Assembly: GCF_026342015.1 (NCBI RefSeq)
Contig: NZ_JAPENL010000002.1
Location: 1,803,001-1,867,000, forward strand
Direction of reading: 5' to 3'
Origin: Micromonospora lupini
Lineage (GTDB): Bacteria > Actinomycetota > Actinomycetes > Mycobacteriales > Micromonosporaceae
DNA: 64,000 nucleotides
Shown: positions 21,889 through 29,619 of the stretch, piece by piece
How the letters are laid out: the number at the start of each line of letters is the position of its first letter
Position numbering within the stretch: the stretch's first letter is position 1
Notes under the pieces: generated by a model
The model's input: only the letters and a program-made list of their open reading frames with translations
Databases searched by the model: none
What the model was told of the DNA's origin: nothing
Made by a program: the position numbers and the translations under genes

Positions 21889-24747
21889 GTGCCGAGCAAA
21901 GCTGGAACCACCCGTCTGGTCATCGTCGAGTCACCGGCGAAGGCCAAGACGATCTCGGGCTACCTCGGCCCGGGGTACGTCGTGGAGGCCAGCTTCGGTC
22001 ACGTCCGCGACCTGCCGCGCAACGCCGCCGACGTGCCGGCGAAGTACAAGGGCGAGTCCTGGGCCCGGCTCGGGGTGGACGTGGACAACGGGTTCCACGC
22101 GCTCTACGTCGTCTCCGCCGACCGTCGGCAGCAGATCAGCAAGCTGGTGAAGCTGTCCAAGGAGGTCGACGAGATCTTCCTGGCCACGGATGAGGACCGC
22201 GAGGGCGAGGCCATCGCCTGGCACCTGGTGGAGACGCTCAAGCCCAAGGTGCCGGTCAAGCGGATGGTCTTCCACGAGATCACCAAGCCGGCGATCCAGG
22301 CGGCGGTGGCCAATCCTCGGGAGATCGACAGGGACCTGGTCGACGCCCAGGAGGCCCGGCGGATCCTCGACCGCCTCTACGGCTACGAGGTCTCCCCGGT
22401 GCTGTGGAAGAAGGTCATGCCGAAGCTCTCGGCCGGCCGGGTGCAGTCCGTGGCGACCCGGATCGTGGTCGAGCGGGAGCGGCAGCGGATGGCCTTCCGC
22501 ACCGCCGAGTACTGGGACATCCTGGCCACCCTCGCCGTGGCGAACGCCGGTGAGGGGCCCCGCAACTTCAACGCCACCCTTGTCGCGTTGAACGGCGACC
22601 GGATCGCCACCGGCAAGGACTTCGAGCCGACCACGGGTCGGGTCCGGGCCGGCGCGGGCGTCGTGCACCTGGACGAGGGCGGCGCCCGAGGGCTCGCGGC
22701 CCGCCTGGAGGGCCGGCCGTTCACAGTCACCCGCGTCGAGGAGAAGCCCTACCGCCGTCGCCCGTACGCGCCGTTCATCACCTCGACCCTCCAGCAGGAG
22801 GCGGCCCGCAAGCTGCGCCTGTCCTCGCAGCAGACGATGCGCACCGCGCAGCGGCTCTACGAGAACGGCTACATCACCTATATGCGTACCGACTCGGTGA
22901 ACCTGTCGGAGACCGCCATCTCGGCGGCCCGCCGGCAGATCGTCGAGCTGTACGGCGAGCGCAGCGTTCCTCCGGAGCCGCGCCGCTACACCGGCAAGGT
23001 GAAGAACGCGCAGGAGGCGCACGAGGCGATCCGCCCGGCGGGTGACAACTTCCGCACCCCGGGCGAGGTGGCCAAGGAGCTGTCCGCCGAGGAGTTCAAG
23101 CTCTACGAGCTGATCTGGCGGCGGACCATCGCCTCGCAGATGACCGACGCGGTCGGCTCCAGCGTGTCGGTGCGCATCCGCGCGGTCTCCACCTCGCAGG
23201 AGGAGGCCGACTTCGGCGCGACCGGCAAGACGATCACCGACCCGGGCTTCCTGCGGGCGTACGTCGAGTCCAGCGACGACGAGAACGCCGAGGCGGAGGA
23301 CGCCGAGCGCCGGCTGCCCACCCTCGTCAAGGACCAGCCGCTGACCGCCGACGAGCTGGCCGCGCAGGGGCACCACACCCAGCCGCCGTCGCGCTACACC
23401 GAGGCGTCGCTGGTCAAGGCCCTGGAAGAGCTGGGCATCGGCCGCCCGTCCACCTACGCGTCGATCATGCAGACGATCCAGGACCGGGGGTACGTCACCA
23501 AGCGCGGCCAGGCGATGATCCCGACGTTCCTGGCGTTCGCGGTGATCGGGCTGATGGAGCTGCACTACCCACGCCTGATCGACTACGACTTCACCGCCAC
23601 CATGGAGAACGAGCTGGACGAGATCGCCGGCGGTGACCACGCCGCCGTCGACTTCCTCACGGCGTTCTACTTCGGCAGCTCCAACGGTGCCGGTGACCAG
23701 GACATCGCCCGCTCCGGTGGGTTGAAGAAACTGGTCACCGAGAACCTCAGCGCGATCGACGCGCGCAGCGTCAACTCCATCCCGCTGTTCACCGACGACG
23801 ACGGCCGCGAGGTCGTCGTCCGGGTCGGCAGGTACGGACCGTACCTCCAGCGTGAGCTGCCCGGAGGCGAGCAGCCGACTCCGGCAGCCGAGGGCGAGGA
23901 GAGCGGCCCCCAGGGCGACCGGGCGCCGATCCCCGAGGGCCTCGCCCCGGACGAGCTGACCCCGGAGAAGGTGCACGAGCTGTTCCTCGGCGGCAGCGGC
24001 GAGCGCAAGCTCGGCGACGACCCCGCCACCGGCGAGCCGATCGTGCTGAAGTCCGGCCGTTTCGGCCCGTACGTGTCAAGTGGCGAGCGGAAGTCCTCGC
24101 TGCTGCGCTCGCAGACACCTGACTCGCTCTCCCTGGAGGAGGCGCTGCGGCTGCTCAGCCTGCCCCGGCTGGTGGGCGTCGCACCCGACGGCGTCGAGGT
24201 GTTCGCCAACAACGGTCGCTACGGTCCGTACGTGAAGCAGGGCGAGGAGTTCCGCTCGCTGGAGTCCGAAGAGCAGATGTTCACTGTCACCCTGGATGAG
24301 GCGTTGGCCCTGCTGGCCGCCCCGAAGACCCGGGGCCGGCGGGCCGCCGCGCCGCCACTGCGGGAGATGGGCGTCGACCCGCTTACCGAGAAGCCGCTGG
24401 TGATCAAGGACGGGCGTTTCGGCCCGTACGTCACCGACGGCGAGTTCAACGCGTCCCTGCGGCGCGGGCAGACCCCGGAGGCGTTGAGCATCGAGGAAGC
24501 CTCGGAGATGTTGGCCGATAAGCGTGCCAAGGGCCCGGCGCCGCGTAAGAAGGCGGCGGCGAAGAAGGCGCCCGCCAAGAAGGCCACGGCCACGAAGAAG
24601 GCCACTGCCACCAAGAAGACTGCCGCCGCCAGCAAGTCCACGGCCGCGAGGAAGACCACCACCGCCAAGGCGACGGCGGCCAGGAAGGCGGCCCCGGCGA
24701 AGAAGGCGGCCCCGAAGAAGGCCATCGCCACTCCTGCCGAGGAGTGA
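21889..24747 (+). CDS. topA: DNA topoisomerase I (type IA)
   Basis: The 952-residue enzyme relaxes negative supercoils through a transient 5'-phosphotyrosine link. The Toprim domain starts TRLVIVESPAKAKTISGYLG and includes ATDEDREGEAIAWHLVE (acidic DxD-type metal site). The active-site motif is GYITYMRTDSVNLSE with catalytic Tyr331. The C-terminal half has repeated FGPYV-containing TopA-C modules (VLKSGRFGPYV, VIKDGRFGPYV) and a tail of Lys-Ala repeats from about residue 880, as in other actinobacteria, which aids processivity. The GTG at 21889 gives the family N-terminus. Confidence 0.98.
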   Translation: MPSKAGTTRLVIVESPAKAKTISGYLGPGYVVEASFGHVRDLPRNAADVPAKYKGESWARLGVDVDNGFHALYVVSADRRQQISKLVKLSKEVDEIFLATDEDREGEAIAWHLVETLKPKVPVKRMVFHEITKPAIQAAVANPREIDRDLVDAQEARRILDRLYGYEVSPVLWKKVMPKLSAGRVQSVATRIVVERERQRMAFRTAEYWDILATLAVANAGEGPRNFNATLVALNGDRIATGKDFEPTTGRVRAGAGVVHLDEGGARGLAARLEGRPFTVTRVEEKPYRRRPYAPFITSTLQQEAARKLRLSSQQTMRTAQRLYENGYITYMRTDSVNLSETAISAARRQIVELYGERSVPPEPRRYTGKVKNAQEAHEAIRPAGDNFRTPGEVAKELSAEEFKLYELIWRRTIASQMTDAVGSSVSVRIRAVSTSQEEADFGATGKTITDPGFLRAYVESSDDENAEAEDAERRLPTLVKDQPLTADELAAQGHHTQPPSRYTEASLVKALEELGIGRPSTYASIMQTIQDRGYVTKRGQAMIPTFLAFAVIGLMELHYPRLIDYDFTATMENELDEIAGGDHAAVDFLTAFYFGSSNGAGDQDIARSGGLKKLVTENLSAIDARSVNSIPLFTDDDGREVVVRVGRYGPYLQRELPGGEQPTPAAEGEESGPQGDRAPIPEGLAPDELTPEKVHELFLGGSGERKLGDDPATGEPIVLKSGRFGPYVSSGERKSSLLRSQTPDSLSLEEALRLLSLPRLVGVAPDGVEVFANNGRYGPYVKQGEEFRSLESEEQMFTVTLDEALALLAAPKTRGRRAAAPPLREMGVDPLTEKPLVIKDGRFGPYVTDGEFNASLRRGQTPEALSIEEASEMLADKRAKGPAPRKKAAAKKAPAKKATATKKATATKKTAAASKSTAARKTTTAKATAARKAAPAKKAAPKKAIATPAEE

Positions 24748-24826
24748 CAGCAGGCAGGCCGCCCCTAATGGGCTAAATGTCCAATTCGGTGGCGGTGCTC
24801 TGGTGTGGACTGCCTAATGTGAGGGG

Positions 24827-26053
24827 ATGTTCGCATCCCCTGTCCCGCGCCGCCGGGTACTCGTCGGTGCTGCGGCGGGCGCGTTGCTGCTCGCCGTGGC
24901 CACGGTCGGCATCAGGACGATGGACGCGGACAGCCTCTCGCCAGCCGGTGCCACCGCGTCGCACGCTACCCCGCAGACCGTCGCAACCGGGTCGTCCACC
25001 GAGCCGACCCGGGATCCCGCCAACCGGCGGACCGTGCGACTCGTCGCCGCGGGTGACGTCCTGATCCATCCGGCCGTGACAGGCCAGGCGCGTCGGGACA
25101 GTGCCCGTGCCGGCGGCATGGACTTCGCCCCGATGTTCGCCGGGGTCGCCCCGGCGGTCCGCGGCGCCGACCTGGCGCTGTGCCACCTCGAGACGCCACT
25201 GGCCGATCCCGCCGGCCCGTTCGCCGGCTATCCGTCGTTCAACGCGCCCCCGCAGGTGCTCGACGGGCTGCGCGCTACCGGATTCGACGGCTGCTCGACC
25301 GCCTCCAACCACACCCTCGACCAGGGCGCCGACGGGGTGGCCCGGACAATCCGGGCACTCGACGCCGCCGGGCTCGGGCACACCGGCAGCGCCCGCAGCG
25401 CCGCCGAAGCGGCCAGGCCCCGGATCTACCAGGTCGGCGACGTCCGCGTCGCCCACCTGGCGTACAGCCTGAACTTCAACGGGCTGAGCCGCCCCCCGGG
25501 CAAGCCGTGGCTGGCCAACCTGATCGATCCGCCCAAGATCCTCGCCGCCGCCCACAAGGCGCGCGCCGCCGGCGCCGACATCGTCGTGCTCAGCCTGCAC
25601 TGGGGTACGGAGTATCAGCACCTGCCGGACGCCGACCAGCGGGCCTGGGCCCGGCAGTTGATCTCGTCGCCCGACGTGGACCTCATCCTGGGCCATCACG
25701 CCCACGCGGTGCAGCCGTTCCAGCGCTTCGGCGACAAGTGGGTGGTCTTCGGCATGGGCAACGAACTGGCCCGGCACGAGGAGCCGATCGACGACAACCG
25801 CGAGGGTGTGATGGCCCGGGCGACCTTCACCGAGACCACCCCGGGGCGCTGGACGGTGACCCGGATGGAGGCGCTGCCGACCTGGACCGACCTGGCACCG
25901 GCTCTCCGGCTGGTTGACCTGACGGCAGCGCTTGCCGACCCGGGCACCCCGCCAGGTCTGCGGGGCGACTACCGGGCGGCGTACCAGCGGGTGCTCGGCT
26001 ACGTCCGGGCCCTGGGCGCCGGCGCGGACCAGGTGGTGGCGTCGGGCGGTTGA
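24827..26053 (+). CDS. CapA-family (poly-gamma-glutamate synthesis-like) exported protein
   Basis: The 408-residue protein has an N-terminal hydrophobic segment (VLVGAAAGALLLAVATVGI), a Ser/Thr/Pro linker, then a metallophosphatase-fold CapA domain: VRLVAAGDVLIHPAV, CHLETPLADPAG, CSTASNHTLDQGADGV, LSLHWGTEYQ and LILGHHAHAVQPFQ. CapA proteins act outside the membrane in poly-gamma-glutamate systems, but no capB or capC is nearby, so the substrate is unknown. Confidence 0.88.
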   Translation: MFASPVPRRRVLVGAAAGALLLAVATVGIRTMDADSLSPAGATASHATPQTVATGSSTEPTRDPANRRTVRLVAAGDVLIHPAVTGQARRDSARAGGMDFAPMFAGVAPAVRGADLALCHLETPLADPAGPFAGYPSFNAPPQVLDGLRATGFDGCSTASNHTLDQGADGVARTIRALDAAGLGHTGSARSAAEAARPRIYQVGDVRVAHLAYSLNFNGLSRPPGKPWLANLIDPPKILAAAHKARAAGADIVVLSLHWGTEYQHLPDADQRAWARQLISSPDVDLILGHHAHAVQPFQRFGDKWVVFGMGNELARHEEPIDDNREGVMARATFTETTPGRWTVTRMEALPTWTDLAPALRLVDLTAALADPGTPPGLRGDYRAAYQRVLGYVRALGAGADQVVASGG

Positions 26054-26094
26054 GCGCCGCGGCGGACGCGGTCGCGACGCCGGTCTGCGGATTC

Positions 26095-27411
26095 TCAGAC
26101 CCCGAGGACGTGGGTCAGGTGAGGGTTGGTGAAGACCCGGTTCGGGTCCAGCCGGTCGCGGACCGCCTGGAAGTCGGCGAAGCGGGGGTACGCCGTCGCG
26201 AGTGACGCGGCGTCGCGGTAGTGCAGCTTGCCCCAGTGCGGACGACCGCCCAGCTCGGCGGCCACCTTCTCGAAGGCCTGGAAGTACGGCTCGTACGGCA
26301 TGCCGACGTACTGGTGCACGGCCACGTACGCGTTGTCCCGGCCGTAGCCGTGCGACAGCCAGATGTCGTCGGCGGCGGTGAAGCGCACCTCGACCGGGAA
26401 CAGGACCTTGAACGGCAGCCCGTCCACGATCCGTCGCAGCGCGGTGAGCGCCTCGGGCAGCGCCTCCCGGGGCAGGCCGTACTCCATCTCCACGAAGCGG
26501 ACCCGGCGCGGGGTGCAGAACACCCGGTCGGAGCGGCCGGTGTACTGCCGTTCGGTGAGCGCGCGGGCGGAGACGGCGCTGATGCCGGGAGCCAGCGCCG
26601 GCACGGCCCGGCCGAGGCGGCAGGCGCCGGCGAAGACGGTGTTGGACAGGAAGTCGTCGTCCAGCCAGCCGCGCCAGCGGGGCAGTGGCCTGTCGTTGGC
26701 GGGCACCCGGTCGTTGGCCTTGACCTGGACCCGGGACGTGTACGGGAACCAGTAGAACTCGACGTGGTCGTGCCGGCCGATGAGCGCGGGCAGTTCGCCG
26801 AGCACGTCGGCCAGTTCGGCGGGCCGTTCGTGGGCACGGAGGACGAAGGCGTCCACGCAGCGCAGGGTCACCTCGACCAGGACGCCGAGCGCGCCGAGCG
26901 AGACCCGGGCGGCGGCGAAGACGTCGGGGTGGTCGTCGGCGGAGCAGCGCAGCACCTCGCCGGTGCCGGTGACCAGGGTGAGGGCCTCGACGAAGGTGGA
27001 CAGGCAGCCGTAGCCGGCGCCGGTGCCGTGGGTGCCGGTGGAGATCGCGCCGGCGACGGTCTGCGCGTCGATGTCACCGAGGTTGGGCAGTGCGAGGCCG
27101 TGCCGGGCGAGCAGCCCGTTGAGCGTGTGCAGGGTCATCCCCGCCGGTACGGTGACGAGTCGACGCGCGACGTCGACGCTGACGCCGGTGTCCAGCTCGG
27201 ACAGCTCCATCCGCCGGTCGTCGGCCAGGGCGACAGCGGTGAAGGAGTGGCCGCTGCCGGCGACGCGGATCCGGCCTCCGGCGGCGGCGGCCACCCGGAC
27301 GGCTTCGGCGACGTCACTCGGCGAGCCGGGGCGCAGGATCGCGCTGGCGCTGCCACGCTGGTTGCCGGCCCAGTTGGACCAACGGGCGGTGAGCGGTGCG
27401 GTGCCGACCAT
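26095..27411 (-). CDS. FAD-linked aldonolactone-oxidase-like protein
   Basis: The 438-residue flavoenzyme belongs to the D-arabinono-1,4-lactone / L-gulonolactone oxidase group. The FAD domain has AGSGHSFTAVALADDRRMEL at about 51 (the His of SGHSF is the usual covalent FAD anchor), AGMTLHTLNGLLARHGLALP and GAISTGTHGTG. The C-terminal domain ends with HWGKLHYRD, the HWGK motif of the family. The ATG at 27411 has GAGGAGCGCGC upstream. It is divergent from a TetR gene, which likely controls it. Confidence 0.9.
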   Translation of the reverse strand: MVGTAPLTARWSNWAGNQRGSASAILRPGSPSDVAEAVRVAAAAGGRIRVAGSGHSFTAVALADDRRMELSELDTGVSVDVARRLVTVPAGMTLHTLNGLLARHGLALPNLGDIDAQTVAGAISTGTHGTGAGYGCLSTFVEALTLVTGTGEVLRCSADDHPDVFAAARVSLGALGVLVEVTLRCVDAFVLRAHERPAELADVLGELPALIGRHDHVEFYWFPYTSRVQVKANDRVPANDRPLPRWRGWLDDDFLSNTVFAGACRLGRAVPALAPGISAVSARALTERQYTGRSDRVFCTPRRVRFVEMEYGLPREALPEALTALRRIVDGLPFKVLFPVEVRFTAADDIWLSHGYGRDNAYVAVHQYVGMPYEPYFQAFEKVAAELGGRPHWGKLHYRDAASLATAYPRFADFQAVRDRLDPNRVFTNPHLTHVLGV

Positions 27412-27430
27412 GCGCGCTCCTCGTTCATGA

Positions 27431-27449
27431 ATATGAACTGACTTCATAT
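27431..27449. promoter_or_regulatory. Inverted-repeat operator candidate between oxidase and tetR genes
   Basis: ATATGAA-CTGAC-TTCATAT has perfect 7-base arms with a 5-base spacer, 20 bases upstream of the oxidase start. A second feature, two direct copies of GTTGTACC (near 27457 and 27494), lies closer to the tetR gene. It is a plausible TetR site. Confidence 0.6.
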
Positions 27450-27559
27450 CAGGAACGTTGTACCTGGTAAATACCGCAATTGCGATCCGCTCGTTGTACC
27501 GGTAGTCACGGACTCGTGACGTGGAGATATGTTCATCCGTCGAAGGGGGGTGGCGCCGA

Positions 27560-28243
27560 GTGTCCACACCAGCCGCCACGACCGGGCCGCTGCGCCGCGT
27601 ACCGGTGCAGGGTCGAAGTGTCGCGCGGGTACAGCGCATGTTGGATGCCTGCGCCGAACTCGTCGACGAGGTGGGGTACGAGGGTCTGACCACGACCCTG
27701 CTCGCCGAGCGGGCCGAAGTGGCGATCGGGTCGGTCTATCAGTTCTTCCCGGACAAGCGGGCGATCGTGCAGGCGTTGACCCTGCGCACGATGGAGTCCT
27801 ACCTGCAGCGGCTCGACGAGCGCTTCGCCTCCGACGAGATGACCCACTGGTGGGACGGCGTCGACGCGGGCATCGACGAGTACATCACGATGCACCGCAC
27901 CGTCCCCGGCTTCCGTACCCTGCACTTCGGCGACGTGGTCGACCTGCACCTGCTCGACGAGCAGCGGGACAACAACGGCGTGATCGCCGACCAGTTGGCG
28001 CGGGTGCTCGTCGAGCGCTTCGGGCTCACCGACGTACCGAAGCTGCGCTTCGTCCTGGAGATCGCGGTGGAGGCCGCCGACGCGTTGATCAAGCTCGCGT
28101 TCCGGCGGAAGTCCGACGGCGACGAGCGGGTGCTGCTCGAGGCGAAGGCGCTGATCCGGGAGTACCTGCACCGCCAGGTCGACGGGCGCGACAGCGACCA
28201 CTCCGCCGCCGAGCAGCAGGCCGAGGCCGTCCAGCACGCCTGA
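27560..28243 (+). CDS. TetR/AcrR-family transcriptional regulator
   Basis: The 227-residue protein has the TetR helix-turn-helix at about 20-65: RVQRMLDACAELVDEVGYEG, then LLAERAEVAIGSVYQFFPDK, and a helical ligand domain. The GTG at 27560 follows a GGGGGG run 9 bases upstream. It is divergent from the aldonolactone-oxidase-like gene across 148 bases containing a palindrome, and convergent with the racemase-like gene 21 bases away. The ligand is unknown. Confidence 0.92.
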   Translation: MSTPAATTGPLRRVPVQGRSVARVQRMLDACAELVDEVGYEGLTTTLLAERAEVAIGSVYQFFPDKRAIVQALTLRTMESYLQRLDERFASDEMTHWWDGVDAGIDEYITMHRTVPGFRTLHFGDVVDLHLLDEQRDNNGVIADQLARVLVERFGLTDVPKLRFVLEIAVEAADALIKLAFRRKSDGDERVLLEAKALIREYLHRQVDGRDSDHSAAEQQAEAVQHA

Positions 28244-28264
28244 GTCGGCGCGCGGGGCGGCCCG

Positions 28265-29470
28265 TCAGAGGAACGCGTGGCCCTCGCCCCGGTAGGTGGG
28301 CACTGTCGCCACGATCGCGTCCCCCTCGACCAGGTGCAGCTCGTTGACCCGTTCGCACAGCTCACCGGCCTTGGCGTGTCGGAACCACACCCGGTCGCCG
28401 ACGCGCAGGGTGGCCGCCGCCGCGCCGGAGAGCGGGGTCTGCACCTCACCGGCGCCCTCGGTGCCGACGAGCTTCAGGCCGGCCGGCAGCCACGGTCGAG
28501 GCAGCCGGCTGTCGGCGGCCTGGCCGGAGGCGATCCAACCGCCGCCGAGCACAGTCGCCAGCTCCGGCGTCGGCCGGCGGACCACCGAGCAGGCGAAGAA
28601 CGCCGCCGGGGTGGGGCGCCAGGCGCGGTACGCGTCGAACAACGTCGGCCCGTACAGGCCCGATCCCGCGGTGACCTCGGTGACCGCGGGATCGGCGCTT
28701 GTCGCGGCCACGCTGCCGGTGCCGCCGCCGTTGACGAACTCCAGGTCGGCGTGTTCGCGTACCGCCGCCACCGCCGCGCCCCGGCGGGCCAGCAACTCGC
28801 GGTACGACCCGCGCTGGGCCAGCCGGATCGCGCCGGCCAGCAGCGTCCGCCCCGGCGGCGCGTCGCCCAGGCCGGCGATCTGCGCCTCGTACGACATGAG
28901 CCCGACCAGCCGGAAGCCGGCGCGGCCGGCGACGGCGGCGGCGAGCGCGCCGGCCGCCCGGGCGCTGTGCACAGGCGAGCGGCGGACGCCGACGTGCACC
29001 CCGCGCAGTGGTCGCCAGGAGGCGTCCAGGTCCAGACAGAGCCGCAGCTCGGCGCGCTGCCCCGGGGCTCGGACGGCGTCGATGAAGTCCAGTTGCCCGG
29101 TGCCGTCGATCATCAGGGTGATGGCGGCGGCGAGCGTCGGGTCGGCGGCCAGTTCGGTGAGCGCGGCCCGGTCGGCGCTCGGGTACGCGACGAGCACGTC
29201 GTCGCTCAGGCCGGCCCGGACCAGCCAGATCGCCTCGGGGACCGTGAACGCCATCACGCCCTGCCAGCCGGGTCGGGCGAGCGCCCGGCCGATCAGCTCC
29301 CGGCTGCGCACCGACTTGCTGGCCAGCCGGACCGGTTTGCCGGCGGCGCGGTCGGCCAGGGCCGCCGAGTTGGCGTCGAAGGCGGTGAGATCCACCACCG
29401 CGTACGGGGGGTCGAGATGGGCGGTCGCCCGGTCCAGGCGGTCGCGCAGTTTGTCGCTTTCGATGGCCAC
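28265..29470 (-). CDS. PLP-dependent alanine-racemase-fold enzyme (amino acid deaminase/aldolase type)
   Basis: The 401-residue protein has an N-terminal PLP barrel with Lys52 in VRLASKSVRS as the likely cofactor lysine, FVNGGGTGSV as a phosphate-binding loop, and a C-terminal D-serine-dehydratase-like domain containing WFRHAKAGELCERVNELHLV, whose His and Cys fit a metal site as in D-threonine aldolase and D-serine dehydratase. It likely acts on a D- or beta-hydroxy amino acid. The grouping with the FAD oxidase and the TetR gene is suggestive but untested. Confidence 0.85.
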   Translation of the reverse strand: MAIESDKLRDRLDRATAHLDPPYAVVDLTAFDANSAALADRAAGKPVRLASKSVRSRELIGRALARPGWQGVMAFTVPEAIWLVRAGLSDDVLVAYPSADRAALTELAADPTLAAAITLMIDGTGQLDFIDAVRAPGQRAELRLCLDLDASWRPLRGVHVGVRRSPVHSARAAGALAAAVAGRAGFRLVGLMSYEAQIAGLGDAPPGRTLLAGAIRLAQRGSYRELLARRGAAVAAVREHADLEFVNGGGTGSVAATSADPAVTEVTAGSGLYGPTLFDAYRAWRPTPAAFFACSVVRRPTPELATVLGGGWIASGQAADSRLPRPWLPAGLKLVGTEGAGEVQTPLSGAAAATLRVGDRVWFRHAKAGELCERVNELHLVEGDAIVATVPTYRGEGHAFL

Positions 29471-29576
29471 GTGTGCACGCTAACTGTCCGACGGGAAATG
29501 CGAAACACCCTCGCGTACGTCCCGGGCTGCGGCCGGCACCTCCGGCGGCCTAGGCTCAGCGAGCAGGAGAATGTCG

Positions 29577-29598
29577 CCGGTGGGGCGGCCCCCACCGG
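29577..29598. promoter_or_regulatory. GC hairpin in the leader of the MFS-Tmk gene
   Basis: CCGGTGGGG and CCCCACCGG form a 9-bp perfect stem with a 4-base loop. It lies between divergent genes, so it is not an ordinary terminator, and it sits 22 bases before the annotated GTG of the MFS-Tmk gene, where it could affect translation. Confidence 0.5.
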
Positions 29599-29619
29599 GT
29601 CTAGAGTGTTGCACCGGGG

